DNA from: Frankiaceae bacterium
GTDB taxonomy: Bacteria; Actinomycetota; Actinomycetes; JAFAQI01
Length of the DNA: 52,983 nt
Reading direction: 5' to 3'
NCBI GenBank assembly: GCA_019239875.1
Contig: JAFAZI010000130.1
Span: forward strand, 1 to 52,983
Shown here: in pieces, positions 1 through 8,477 of the stretch
Layout of the letters: the number at the start of each line of letters is the position of its first letter
Position numbering within the stretch: position 1 is the stretch's first letter
The notes under the pieces: model-generated
Database searches by the model: none
Told to the model about the DNA's origin: nothing
Seen by the model: the letters and a program-made list of their open reading frames with translations, nothing else
Made by a program: the position numbers and the translations under genes

Positions 1-666
1 CTGTATCTCCTCGCAGCTGATGACGCGGCAGACATGCTGCACCTGTACTACCTGTCCAACACGACGCCCACGGACCCGCCGGTGACCCTGGCCGCCGACA
101 TCCCCTACTCGTTCGCTGCTCCGTCGCGACCGATCAACCAGCCGGACGGCCGGACCCTCGTCTCGGGCGACGGACGAATCACGAGCTCGCCGACCCAGGT
201 CGGGAACTGGCTGTACTTCGCACACGAGGTGGATGCCGATGGCTTCCCGGGTGTCAGCTTCGGACGAGTGAATCTCTTCAACCACCAGCTGCAGACCGCG
301 CTTGCTTATCACGGGAACACCACCGACGACTTCAACCCGTCCATCACCGCCGCGGTCAGCCCTGACCGCGGCGGCAACATCGCGTACGAGATCAACTGGG
401 CCTACACGAACGTCAGCGTCGAGGTTGGCGTCACCGATGTTGCCGCGATCGGCGTCGGCGCCCCGCGCCACTTGACGGGCGTGCTGTTGGACAAGCCGGG
501 CCACGTGTCCTCGCCAGAGACCGCGTTCTCCCGGTACTCCGGCGCGGCGACTGTCTACGACACCGTCGGTTCTTGTCGGCCGGGAACTGATGCGATCGTC
601 GCCAACCAGTACTTCGCACCAGACGGGACCTGGAAGACCCGCTTCGCGCGGGTCGGCACCTGCTGA
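1..666 (+). CDS. C-terminal part of an uncharacterised protein (5' end outside window)
   Basis: An open frame runs from the first base to a TGA at 664-666, so the true start lies upstream; the first internal ATG at 34 is not convincing as a start because the frame is open before it. About 221 residues are visible, rich in aromatic, Thr and Asn residues and in short alternating hydrophobic stretches, as in a beta-rich, possibly secreted protein. Two cysteines lie near the end, one 31 residues from the C-terminus and one as the last residue, which would suit an extracytoplasmic disulfide. No catalytic motif is recognisable. It ends 5 bases before the convergent polymerase-like gene. Its link to the polysaccharide locus is by position only. 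Confidence 0.6.
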   Translation: MYLLAADDAADMLHLYYLSNTTPTDPPVTLAADIPYSFAAPSRPINQPDGRTLVSGDGRITSSPTQVGNWLYFAHEVDADGFPGVSFGRVNLFNHQLQTALAYHGNTTDDFNPSITAAVSPDRGGNIAYEINWAYTNVSVEVGVTDVAAIGVGAPRHLTGVLLDKPGHVSSPETAFSRYSGAATVYDTVGSCRPGTDAIVANQYFAPDGTWKTRFARVGTC

Positions 667-671
667 CCGGA

Positions 672-2864
672 TCAGGGATCGAGCGCTGGAATGTTCGGCG
701 TGGCCGGCTCATCGACCGGCGGTAGCGCCGGTGGTTGGCGTCTGGCGGGTTCGCGCCGAGTCGTCGCCGGACGAGGCGCGGACTGGCGCGGCCGTTCCGC
801 GGTCGGGGTGCTTCGGGGCGGACGCAGGCCGGTGCCCGCAAGACCCGTGGGTCCGGGCGGCCGTCGCAGACCTCGACCGCTGCGTGTCGCGATCGGCCGG
901 AGTTCCTTCATGGGATCGGGAGCCGGGCGAACTGCGACGGGCTGCTCGTCCGGTTCGGTGGCTGGCCCAACCGCGGCCGGCTCCTCGGCGACGTCGGGCG
1001 CGGCGGGGATGGTCACTGACGGCTCGGCGGGGCGCGGCTCGATCGTGGCCGCGTCTGTTGGCGGCATGTCGACGCTCGCCGGCCGGCGGCGACGCAACGG
1101 AAGCGGTGCGATGAAGGCGAGAGCGAAGCCCAGCACCGCTCCAGAGACCGGCGCCGTGTTCCAGGCGGTCTCGCGTTCGGCGATCGGCGGGCTGAACGCC
1201 TGGGTCCGGTAGTCGCCGAGATAGGCGACCTGCTGGAGTCGGTTCTCGAGCAGCGTGTAAGCCGCAAGTGTCCCTGTGCTGCTCGGCGACTCGACCCGAA
1301 GTGTGCCGACGCCCGGCGTCGTGTAGTTGTCGCGACACTCGATGCGGGTGTCGGGCAGGTCGACGACGAGCGCCTTCGCGGCGTCGCACACCGTGCCGAT
1401 CAGTGATGGCCCGGCGCCGCCACCGCCGTTGGTGACGACGCCGAGATCGCTGACGGTGGAGAACGTGCGCTCCTGCGACACGATCACGGGTGCGACCAGG
1501 TAGGCGAACCCGCCGACAAGCGCACCGGTCACAGTGAGGAACACAGCGCGCGGAGTCGACCACTTGGGGAGCAGAGCGAACCCGAGCTCTGGCTCGGCAG
1601 CCGCGGTGGCGAGCGCCAGCAGCAGCATCGCCAGCTGCGCCGGCTGACCGAGGAGCAGTGCGTCGTCGAACAGGCCGCTGGCGAGGAACGCGATAAAGCC
1701 GAGTACCGACGCCGAGATCACGGCCCGCCGGGTCCGGTCCGACACGGTGATGCCGCGGCCGGTCTGCACCAGCGCGGTGAGACACACGGCGATCAAGACC
1801 GCGGCGCCGACCACCCCGGTCTCGCCGTACGCATTCAGGTAGAAGTTGTCGGTCGTCGACACGCCGATCGACGACAGCCCGCCGAGACCGAGACCGAGGT
1901 ACGGGTGATGTGAGGCAGCCTCGAGGATCGGTGGCAGCCGCTGGAACCGGATGCCGACCGAGCCTGAGTCGGTCGAGAGCGACAGATGGTGGTGGATCGT
2001 TGGGACGGCGAGGTACAGCGTGAGTGCACCCAGGGCCGCCAGTCCGCCGACGCTCAAAGTACGACGGTCCCGGACCGCCATCGCGAGCAGGATGAACACC
2101 GCCGGAACCGCTGCCGCAGCACTTCGCGAGTAGGTCCAGTAGATCGCCAGCAGCACCAGCGCGACGGCGGGGACGCCAAGGCGAACGACGCGGCGGTAGC
2201 GCAACGCGACCAACGTCGCGACCGGGAGCAGCATGACGGCGACCCAGGCGTAGGCAAGCGCGAACTCACCCGATGCCCGGACCCGCACATGCCCGGCACG
2301 CGTCTCGAGGACGTGCGATGCATCGATCTCGCCCGGATGACCGGCGATCCCGAAGATCCAGTGGCCGAACGAGTTCTTGGTGAAGTGTTCGACGACGGCG
2401 ACACCGGCGGTCGCCACCAACGCGACGGTGAGCATCTGCATGACGCGCCACGGGTCGTCGATCTGCCGGACCAGCGCGAGTACCACGATGAAGAAGGCGA
2501 TCGTGAACGCCAGGTTGATCATCCGCTGCTCGGCGGTGGCGGACACCTCGGTGGGTTGCGCGAACACCACGCCGGCAACTGCCCAGGTGACGAGCAGCAG
2601 CGCAAGTGCGAGATGCAGCGGCGTGGCCCGGAACGCGTCCCGGCTGGCTTCGCCGCGCCGATACCTCCCGATCATGCGGAGGGCGGCTGCGGTGATGACC
2701 ACATGGTTGACCGTTGCGTACGACGTGTGGAGGTGCGGTGTGACCAGTGTCGCCGGAATGAGCATGACGGTGCCGACAAGGACACCGAGCGCCGTCACCG
2801 GGCGGCCGTAGAGGACGACGAGTGCTAGCAGCACCGTGACCAGATCGATCAGGAGCGGACCCAT
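672..2864 (-). CDS. Wzy/O-antigen ligase-like membrane protein with Wzz-like C-terminal module
   Basis: A 730-residue protein. The first ~440 residues are a polytopic membrane domain with the Wzy_C hallmark near residues 305-355, where a HPYLGLGLGG segment is followed by DNFYLNAYGETG, as in O-antigen ligases and polysaccharide polymerases. It then departs from the family: one membrane segment (about 440-462), an extracytoplasmic stretch of ~105 residues, another membrane segment (about 570-590), and a ~135-residue Pro/Arg-rich, probably disordered cytoplasmic tail. That TM-ectodomain-TM layout, with a short P-V-S near the second segment, resembles a Wzz chain-length regulator. It lies 20 bases after the Wzz-like gene and is probably cotranscribed with it. 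Whether it polymerises repeat units or attaches finished glycan cannot be told from sequence. Typical family members are 400-500 residues. Confidence 0.85.
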   Translation of the reverse strand: MGPLLIDLVTVLLALVVLYGRPVTALGVLVGTVMLIPATLVTPHLHTSYATVNHVVITAAALRMIGRYRRGEASRDAFRATPLHLALALLLVTWAVAGVVFAQPTEVSATAEQRMINLAFTIAFFIVVLALVRQIDDPWRVMQMLTVALVATAGVAVVEHFTKNSFGHWIFGIAGHPGEIDASHVLETRAGHVRVRASGEFALAYAWVAVMLLPVATLVALRYRRVVRLGVPAVALVLLAIYWTYSRSAAAAVPAVFILLAMAVRDRRTLSVGGLAALGALTLYLAVPTIHHHLSLSTDSGSVGIRFQRLPPILEAASHHPYLGLGLGGLSSIGVSTTDNFYLNAYGETGVVGAAVLIAVCLTALVQTGRGITVSDRTRRAVISASVLGFIAFLASGLFDDALLLGQPAQLAMLLLALATAAAEPELGFALLPKWSTPRAVFLTVTGALVGGFAYLVAPVIVSQERTFSTVSDLGVVTNGGGGAGPSLIGTVCDAAKALVVDLPDTRIECRDNYTTPGVGTLRVESPSSTGTLAAYTLLENRLQQVAYLGDYRTQAFSPPIAERETAWNTAPVSGAVLGFALAFIAPLPLRRRRPASVDMPPTDAATIEPRPAEPSVTIPAAPDVAEEPAAVGPATEPDEQPVAVRPAPDPMKELRPIATRSGRGLRRPPGPTGLAGTGLRPPRSTPTAERPRQSAPRPATTRREPARRQPPALPPVDEPATPNIPALDP

Positions 2865-2884
2865 CAGCGCGACCGCTTCATGAC

Positions 2885-3529
2885 TCAGTTACGACGGCGT
2901 AGCAGGTCCGCGATGATCAGGAATGCGCCACCGACCACGATGAACGCGATGACCGCCGGGAGCAGGATCTTCGTGGTCGACAGCGAGACCCGCACGCCGG
3001 CGTGCGGCGGCGTGAGCTCGGTGAGCACCACGCGGCTGGTGACCGGCACGCCGAGATGTTGCTGCGACTTGTCGACGTAGCTGGTCAGCTGGGAGACCGC
3101 CGCCTGGGCGACGAGATTGGACTCCGAGGGGTTGTCGGCGGTGGCGGCGATCGTGATCGTGAACGACAGCGGGTCTGCCGAACCGACGAGGTCGTTCTCG
3201 ACCTGCCCGACCGAGATGTTGCCGACCTGTCGAGCCACGGGCACCGCGATCGTCTCGGTCTTCAGCAGGCCGATGTACTGGTAACGCAGGAGTTGGAGCT
3301 TCTGCAGCGGCGCGGCGTCGGGGGTCTGCGCCACGACCAACGGCTGGTCGATCAGCAGCACTGCGACGCTGAGGTAGTTGGCGGGACGCGACTTCTGATA
3401 CAGCGCCGCGCCGGCGCCGGCCATCAGCGCGAGCGCAAGGGCCAGGATCGCGGTTATCGCGGTGATCTCGATCGGAAGCTGCAGGCCCGGCCGCCGCGCG
3501 CCGTCGTACTCGGGGTCGCCTGTTGCCAT
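2885..3529 (-). CDS. Wzz-like chain-length determinant family membrane protein
   Basis: A 214-residue protein from the ATG at 3529, which has a GGGG ribosome-binding stretch 6 bases before it; a TTG at 3571 would add 14 residues but touches the putative -10 box. Two membrane segments, near residues 20-42 and 185-205, flank an extracytoplasmic domain of about 140 residues, and the protein ends in a short basic tail. This is the topology of Wzz/YveK polysaccharide co-polymerases without the cytoplasmic kinase. The Wzz proline motif at the second segment is weak, so the family call rests mainly on topology and context. It is first in a two-gene minus-strand operon with the polymerase/ligase-like gene. 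Confidence 0.7.
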   Translation of the reverse strand: MATGDPEYDGARRPGLQLPIEITAITAILALALALMAGAGAALYQKSRPANYLSVAVLLIDQPLVVAQTPDAAPLQKLQLLRYQYIGLLKTETIAVPVARQVGNISVGQVENDLVGSADPLSFTITIAATADNPSESNLVAQAAVSQLTSYVDKSQQHLGVPVTSRVVLTELTPPHAGVRVSLSTTKILLPAVIAFIVVGGAFLIIADLLRRRN

Positions 3530-3571
3530 CAACGCCCCAGCGCTCGGCGACCCGAATTCGGCACGCGCCAA

Positions 3572-3577
3572 ACGCTA
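3572..3577 (-). promoter_or_regulatory. Putative -10 box for the Wzz/Wzy-like operon
   Basis: TAGCGT on the minus strand fits the actinobacterial TANNNT -10 pattern. Transcription would begin near 3565, giving a leader of about 36 bases with a G-rich ribosome site before ATG 3529. No convincing -35 box is seen. Confidence 0.35.
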
Positions 3578-3613
3578 GCAGCGCTCGACTCACGAGTCTG
3601 AGAACCTGCTGCG

Positions 3614-4534
3614 GTGCAATCGAACGCGCCCGACGCGATCTCGGTGATCGTTCCGACGCGGGATCGGCCGGCGGAGTTGGCGCGCTGCCTGGCAGCTGTC
3701 CGCGCCTCCGTACGGGACAGCGACGAGGTGATCGTCGTCGACAGCGCCTCCGCGGACGCGGCTGCGATCGTCGCGACCGCGGCGGAGTACGGCGCAACGG
3801 TGGTCCGTTGCGACACACCGGGAGTCGGGCGTGCCCGCAATGCCGGATGGCGTGCGGCCCGTTCCCACGTCGTGCTGTTCACCGACGATGACGTCGTGGT
3901 GGCGGTGGACTGGCGGGAGTCGCTGGCGGCGGCGGTCGCGTCGCACCCGGAAGCCGGCTTCGTCACCGGACGCGTGCTCCCAGGTCCCGGACAGAACCCG
4001 TCACGTGACGTCGCGATCAAGCGTGACGAGTCGGTCGAGGTCTACGACGCGACGAGCACCGGCAACCTCGGGCACAGTGCCAACCTCGGCATGCGCCGAG
4101 ACGCGCTCGCCGCGGTCGGCGGCTTCGACGACGAGATGGGTGTCGGCAGCCGGTTCCGCGCTGCACCCGAGACGGACCTGTTCGACCGGTGCTTCGCGGC
4201 TGGTATGGGTGGGCGCTACGAGCCGAGCGCCCTCGCGTATCACGACAACTGGCGGGGTCCGCGCCGGCTGCTGCTGCTCGAGGCGCGCTACGGGTTCGGC
4301 AACGGGGCGCGGCTGGCGAAACTTGTCCGGACCGATCCGGATCGCGCGCGGTTGGTACGCCGGGACGCTTTTCTCGGATGGGGCATCCACGAGGTGGTTC
4401 GGGAGCTGCGGCTGGGTCACGGTTATCCGGCGATGGGCGCGCTCGTGCGGATGGTCGCAACCGGACTCGGGTTCGCCCGCGCGCGGTTCGTTCCGATCCA
4501 GAACAGTCACTTCCGGCCGCGGGGTGGGCGGTGA
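3614..4534 (+). CDS. Glycosyltransferase family 2
   Basis: A 306-residue GTG-started protein. It opens with the GT-A nucleotide-binding strand (SVIVPTRDRPAEL, residues 10-22), has IVVDSAS near residue 40 and the metal-binding DDD at residues 91-93. The second half carries an ETDLFDR motif near residue 188, the usual place of the catalytic acidic residue. No membrane segment is evident, so it is probably a soluble or peripheral cytoplasmic enzyme that adds one sugar to the lipid-linked glycan. It overlaps the next gene by four bases (GTGA), so the two are translationally coupled. Donor and acceptor cannot be assigned. Confidence 0.92.
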   Translation: MQSNAPDAISVIVPTRDRPAELARCLAAVRASVRDSDEVIVVDSASADAAAIVATAAEYGATVVRCDTPGVGRARNAGWRAARSHVVLFTDDDVVVAVDWRESLAAAVASHPEAGFVTGRVLPGPGQNPSRDVAIKRDESVEVYDATSTGNLGHSANLGMRRDALAAVGGFDDEMGVGSRFRAAPETDLFDRCFAAGMGGRYEPSALAYHDNWRGPRRLLLLEARYGFGNGARLAKLVRTDPDRARLVRRDAFLGWGIHEVVRELRLGHGYPAMGALVRMVATGLGFARARFVPIQNSHFRPRGGR

Positions 4535-5442
4535 CGTCCCCACCGCTCTCGGTGGTCGTGCCGACCCGGGACCGGGCGGACCAGCTGCAGACGGCTCTCG
4601 CGGCACTCGCCGCTTCGTTACGGCCGGATGACCAGCTGATCGTCGTCGACTCGGCATCCCGGGATGCGCGGCTCATCGCACGGGCTGCCGCCGACGCGGG
4701 CGCCCGCCTCGTGCGTTGCGACCTGCCCGGCGCCTCGCACGCCCGAAATGCCGGCTGGGCGGCTGCGGTGCACGACATCGTCGCGTTCGTCGATGACGAC
4801 GTCGTGGTGGACGCCGGTTGGGCGGCGGGGATCTCAGCCGCGATGGCGGACCACCCCGACGTGGGCTTCGTGACCGGCCGGATCGAAGCGCCCCCGGAGA
4901 GCGGGACGATGACGGTTGCGATCAAGTCTGGCGACCAGCCCGCGGTCATCGATCGCACGACCACGGGAGTGCTCGGACACTCGGCGAGCCTTGCGGTGCG
5001 CCGGGCCGTCCTTGCCGAGGTCGGCGGCTTCGACGAGCTGCTCGGAGCCGGGGCCAGGTGGCGTGCCGCCGAGGACACGGACCTGTTCGACCGAATCCTC
5101 GGCGCCGGCCACCTCGGTCGATACGAAGCGTCGGTCGGGGCAACCCACGAGCAGTGGCGCCGCATCCGCGCCTGGGTCGGGCTCCAGCACTCCTACGGCA
5201 TCGGGAGCGGTGCCCGGCTCGCGAAGCTCTGGCGCACTGACCGCGAGCGCTGGCGACGGGTGTTTCGTGAGGACGTCGTCACCTGGGGCGTCGGCCAGCT
5301 CCCTGGAGAGGTCGCCCGGCTCGACGGTTACCGCGCGCTCGGCACGGCGCTGCGGCTGGGCGGGATCATCCGCGGTTTCGTGACCGCGATCGCCGTACCG
5401 GTGCGCCACGGTCACTTCACGCGGCGCAGCAGCTCCTCGTAG
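4531..5442 (+). CDS. Glycosyltransferase family 2, paralogue of the preceding gene
   Basis: A 303-residue protein whose GTG start overlaps the previous stop in a GTGA. The open frame continues far upstream, but the GT2 fold begins here (SVVVPTRDRADQL), so the longer frame is a shadow. DDD is at residues 88-90 and EDTDLFDR in the second half. It matches the preceding protein segment by segment, including the spacing of LVRCD, ARNAGW, VTGR, LGHSA and YGxGxGARLAKL, so the pair arose by tandem duplication. Its last 31 bases overlap, tail to tail, the convergent GT4 gene. It probably transfers a sugar in the same glycan; specificity is unknown. Confidence 0.92.
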   Translation: MTSPPLSVVVPTRDRADQLQTALAALAASLRPDDQLIVVDSASRDARLIARAAADAGARLVRCDLPGASHARNAGWAAAVHDIVAFVDDDVVVDAGWAAGISAAMADHPDVGFVTGRIEAPPESGTMTVAIKSGDQPAVIDRTTTGVLGHSASLAVRRAVLAEVGGFDELLGAGARWRAAEDTDLFDRILGAGHLGRYEASVGATHEQWRRIRAWVGLQHSYGIGSGARLAKLWRTDRERWRRVFREDVVTWGVGQLPGEVARLDGYRALGTALRLGGIIRGFVTAIAVPVRHGHFTRRSSSS

Positions 5443-6494
5443 AGGTCGTCGACCCGGGACGTGCAGGTGCGCACGTCCCACTGTTTGGCGTGGGGCACTC
5501 CGGCTTCGCCGAGTGACATCGCGAGCGACCGGTCCTGCAGCACGCGGATCACGGCGTCGCCGAGGGCACCGGGATCGGCTTCGGGCACCAGCAGCCCGGT
5601 CGTGCCGGTGGCGACGTACTCGGGGATTCCGCCGTGCTGCGTCGACACGACCGGCCGGCCGCTGGCGGCGGCCTCCAAGTTGACGAGGAGGAGACTTTCG
5701 CTGTCGCCGTCGGGCCCGGTCTCGCTGGGCGTGACGACGACGGTGGCGCGGCGGATCAGGTCGCGTACCTGCTCGCGCCGGCGGCGCGGCTCGGGTGCGT
5801 GCCAGGTGATGCGTGCGTCGTCAGTCGGGATGAGCCCGCGGAGTGGGCCGTCGCCGACCAGCTCGAGGGATGCGTCCGGCACCGCCGTACCAATCGTCCG
5901 CCAGGCATCGAGAAGGGTCGGAATCCCTTTCTTTGCAATGAGCCGGCCGACGAAGGCGACGACCGGAGGTCCATCCGGAAGCGGCGTTGGCGTGAAGAAC
6001 TCCGTGTCGACGCCGCTGGGTACGACGCAGATCCGGTCCTCAGCAAAGCCGGCCGCCGTCGCGGTGGCTGCGAGGAACTGCGACGGCACGATCACAGCGT
6101 TCACGTGCGGCGCGACGCCCCGGTAGCGGTCGGGCTCGTCATGCAGCAGGCCGGTCACGTCATGGCCGTGCAGCGACAACACGAAGGGTCGGCGTCGCGT
6201 GACGGCGAGGGCATCGGTTGCGGCGTACCCGAAGTGCACGTGGACGATGTCGGCGCGCTCGGCCGCGAGAACCGCACCGAGCTGAAGTCGCAACGCGCGC
6301 GCCTTGTGACGCTCTGGCGTGCGGCTGCGGATCGGTGACAAGGAGTGCCGTGGCCGGTGGTCAAAGGCATCGAGGTTCAGCCAACCGTCGCGGCTGATGA
6401 CGACGCCACGGTGCCGAGAGTGTTCGACGTGCGCGGCGACGAAGCCTGCCGAAAGTTCGAGCCACCGCTCGAGATAGTGCGCGACGGTGGTCAC
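5412..6494 (-). CDS. Glycosyltransferase family 4 (GT-B fold)
   Basis: A 360-residue protein from the GTG at 6494, which overlaps the upstream methyltransferase stop by four bases (GTGA); the longer frame to 6689 only reads through that gene. The N-terminal half has the DIVHVHFGYAATDAL segment and LSLHGHDVTGLL typical of GT4 enzymes. The C-terminal half has VAFVGRLIAKKG and the EX7E signature in DSESLLLVNLE, which binds the nucleotide sugar. Likely a retaining transferase acting at the cytoplasmic membrane face. It is the second gene of a two-gene minus-strand operon with a methyltransferase, consistent with coordinated extension and capping of the glycan. Confidence 0.92.
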   Translation of the reverse strand: MTTVAHYLERWLELSAGFVAAHVEHSRHRGVVISRDGWLNLDAFDHRPRHSLSPIRSRTPERHKARALRLQLGAVLAAERADIVHVHFGYAATDALAVTRRRPFVLSLHGHDVTGLLHDEPDRYRGVAPHVNAVIVPSQFLAATATAAGFAEDRICVVPSGVDTEFFTPTPLPDGPPVVAFVGRLIAKKGIPTLLDAWRTIGTAVPDASLELVGDGPLRGLIPTDDARITWHAPEPRRRREQVRDLIRRATVVVTPSETGPDGDSESLLLVNLEAAASGRPVVSTQHGGIPEYVATGTTGLLVPEADPGALGDAVIRVLQDRSLAMSLGEAGVPHAKQWDVRTCTSRVDDLYEELLRRVK

Positions 6495-7228
6495 GTGACG
6501 CGCTCGATGACCGCGAGCCGAAGCCACGGCCGCAACGGCAGAACCGTGTCCATCGCCCACTCGACCGGCCCGCGGAGGCGTGGATGCCACCAGTGACGCC
6601 ACGTCGCCTCCCGCGGATGCGACAGGGCCTTGAAGTATGGGTGGGTCGACGCAATGCGCAGGCCGACCGCCGAAAGCGCCGGGTCCCATCGGTCGCGACC
6701 TCGGAAGACGACGTGTTCGCCCGGCTGCTGGCTCGAGGCGGCGAGCGTATCGGTGATGATCGCTGCACCGCCCGGCCGCAGGACCCGCGCTATCTCGGCG
6801 AGCGCCTGCTCGAACTTCGCGTCATCGACCAGGTGATAGATGACATCGAGCATCGTGACGGTGTCGATGCTTGCGGTCCCGGCAGGCAGCGGGTCAACCC
6901 CGATCTCGACCCGGTGGAAACTGACGTCAGGATGCTCACCGCGGAGCCGATCGACGCCGACGGCGGTGAGCTCGCAGCCAGCGACGCGCGTCGCCCCCGC
7001 GGCCTTTAGCTGCTGCACCACCCAGCCGGTGCCGCTCCCGAGGTCGAGTGCCTCCCCGATCACGCGACCGCCGAGCGCGCGTCGCAGCACTGCTCGCTTT
7101 CGGCGATACAGCCAGCGGTTGTAGTGCTCGGGGTACTCCTGATGGCCGACCCCGGTCAGCCCCCAGTGCTCGTTCAGGCGCGACGACCAGTACGCGTCGG
7201 CGTCGAACGGGTGGGGCACGTCAGACAT
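6491..7228 (-). CDS. SAM-dependent methyltransferase
   Basis: A 245-residue class I methyltransferase. Motif I, ALDLGSGTGWV, is at residues 60-70; an acidic ribose-binding position follows in AGCELTAVG, and TVTMLDVIYHL plus RVLRPGGAAIITD are the later strands. The start is ATG 7228, or ATG 7231 directly before it; the open frame beyond that runs antisense through the neighbouring gene and is not real. Its start is only about 6-9 bases from the start of the divergent methyltransferase, leaving no room for separate leaders. It is followed by the GT4 gene with a GTGA overlap. It probably O-methylates a sugar or glycan intermediate. Confidence 0.88.
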   Translation of the reverse strand: MSDVPHPFDADAYWSSRLNEHWGLTGVGHQEYPEHYNRWLYRRKRAVLRRALGGRVIGEALDLGSGTGWVVQQLKAAGATRVAGCELTAVGVDRLRGEHPDVSFHRVEIGVDPLPAGTASIDTVTMLDVIYHLVDDAKFEQALAEIARVLRPGGAAIITDTLAASSQQPGEHVVFRGRDRWDPALSAVGLRIASTHPYFKALSHPREATWRHWWHPRLRGPVEWAMDTVLPLRPWLRLAVIERVT

Positions 7229-7237
7229 CATGGCCGT

Positions 7238-8365
7238 ATGCATCCGGCTTTGGCGCGCCTGGCTCGCGCCGTGCGCGTCGGCCTGCCGATCGGCCTGCTC
7301 GCTGGCCTGCTGCAGCCGCAGGCATCTCGCCGGCGTCGAGGCCTTCTCGGCGCGGCGCTGCTCGCGGTCTGGTCGACGTCGTACCTGCGGTATCGGCGGC
7401 GGGGGATCGAGGCGACCCAGCACGACTGGGAGCTGCTGCGTACGGCGACACCGGAGGCGTTCTCGCGGCATTACAACGAGGCGGTGCCGACGCTCGAGGA
7501 AGAGCTCGAGATGTGGTCGGACTACCACGGCCACCGGCACGAGATGCGGTATCGGTTGGTCGGCGACGCCACCCGCGACCACGCACCGCCGGGCGGCGTC
7601 GTCCTCGACATCGGGTGTGGGTCCGGGCTGGTCGCCGACCGGCTGGCCGGGTTGCCGCTGCACTACGTGGGGCTGGACTTCGGCGGACATCACATCGAGT
7701 CGGCGGCGAAGCGTCACGCCGATTCCCGCGACTCGGTGCTGCGCACGTCGTTCGTGCGTGGCGACGGTGAGCGCCTGCCGATGCGAGACGAAAGCGTCGA
7801 CGTCGTCGTCTTCACCGAGGTGATCGAGCACCTGGTCCGGCCGGAGCTCGCGGTGTGGGAGATCGCGCGTGTGCTGCGACCGGATGGCGTACTCGTGATG
7901 ACGACGAACAACGCGTCCGAGATGCCGCTGCGCTTCCCGTTGTCGGATCCATTCGCCTTCCTGGAGAAGGCGGTGGGGTTCAATCACGACGGGCTGATCT
8001 CACATCGCCCATGGGTCTGGCCGCAGCCGGTCGACCCGGGGTTGCTGCCGGAGGGCGCACCCACCACGTGGCTCCCGCACACGTGGCACAAGCAGGGTGA
8101 GACGCGTCGGATGTTCGCCGCCGCGGGCCTCGACACGATCGCGGCGTCGAGCTTCGAGTTCCCGCCGCCGCAGAGCGCCACGGCGAGGCGGTTGGACAGA
8201 GGCGACGAGATCGCGCGCGATGCGGTCGATGTCATCGAGGCGCTCTGCCAGGCGGTTCCGCTGCTCAACCGGCTCGGCTGTCACCTGATGATGGTCGCGA
8301 AGAAGACCGGCACGCCCAGCGCCGTACCACCCCCCGGCATCTGGCCCGGCCCCTTCTCACCCTGA
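7238..8365 (+). CDS. SAM-dependent methyltransferase with hydrophobic N-terminus
   Basis: A 375-residue protein from ATG 7238. The SAM-binding motif VVLDIGCGSGLV lies at residues 121-132, followed by YVGLDFG and, later, VVVFTEVIEHL and RVLRPDGVLVMTT, all class I methyltransferase strands. Before it are two hydrophobic stretches (about residues 13-25 and 36-50) and a basic patch, so the enzyme may be membrane-anchored near lipid-linked substrates. The C-terminal ~150 residues, with PWVWPQPVDPG and TWHKQGETRR, are probably a substrate-binding region. A putative -10 box (CATCAT, 7226-7231) lies 6 bases before the ATG, suggesting a leaderless message, and overlaps the divergent gene's start. Confidence 0.85.
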   Translation: MHPALARLARAVRVGLPIGLLAGLLQPQASRRRRGLLGAALLAVWSTSYLRYRRRGIEATQHDWELLRTATPEAFSRHYNEAVPTLEEELEMWSDYHGHRHEMRYRLVGDATRDHAPPGGVVLDIGCGSGLVADRLAGLPLHYVGLDFGGHHIESAAKRHADSRDSVLRTSFVRGDGERLPMRDESVDVVVFTEVIEHLVRPELAVWEIARVLRPDGVLVMTTNNASEMPLRFPLSDPFAFLEKAVGFNHDGLISHRPWVWPQPVDPGLLPEGAPTTWLPHTWHKQGETRRMFAAAGLDTIAASSFEFPPPQSATARRLDRGDEIARDAVDVIEALCQAVPLLNRLGCHLMMVAKKTGTPSAVPPPGIWPGPFSP

Positions 8366-8404
8366 CCCGCTCGCAGGGCCTTGGTCGCCCTGCCCCAACC
8401 CTTG

Positions 8405-8470
8405 TCGCCAAAGCGTCGCGAATCGTTGGTTCGAGGCGACTGAAATCAAAGATTCGCGACGCTTTGGCGA
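8405..8470. repeat. Perfect 20-bp inverted repeat, possible bidirectional terminator or REP-like element
   Basis: Bases 8405-8424 are the exact reverse complement of 8451-8470, separated by 26 bases. The element sits between two convergent genes (stops at 8363-8365 and 8526-8528), where a terminator for both is expected. The arms are long and perfect and lack a clean U-tract, so it could instead be a dispersed palindromic repeat. Counting copies in the genome would separate these. Confidence 0.7.
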
Positions 8471-8477
8471 TAACGCC

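Noticed and set aside
4017-5165. Long open frames on the strand opposite the two GT2 genes, and similar long frames opposite cysN (22069-23151), rfbC and the GGDEF-EAL gene.
   Set aside because: They show Arg/Pro/Ala-rich, low-complexity translations without domains and run antisense to proteins with clear motifs. High GC makes such shadow frames common.
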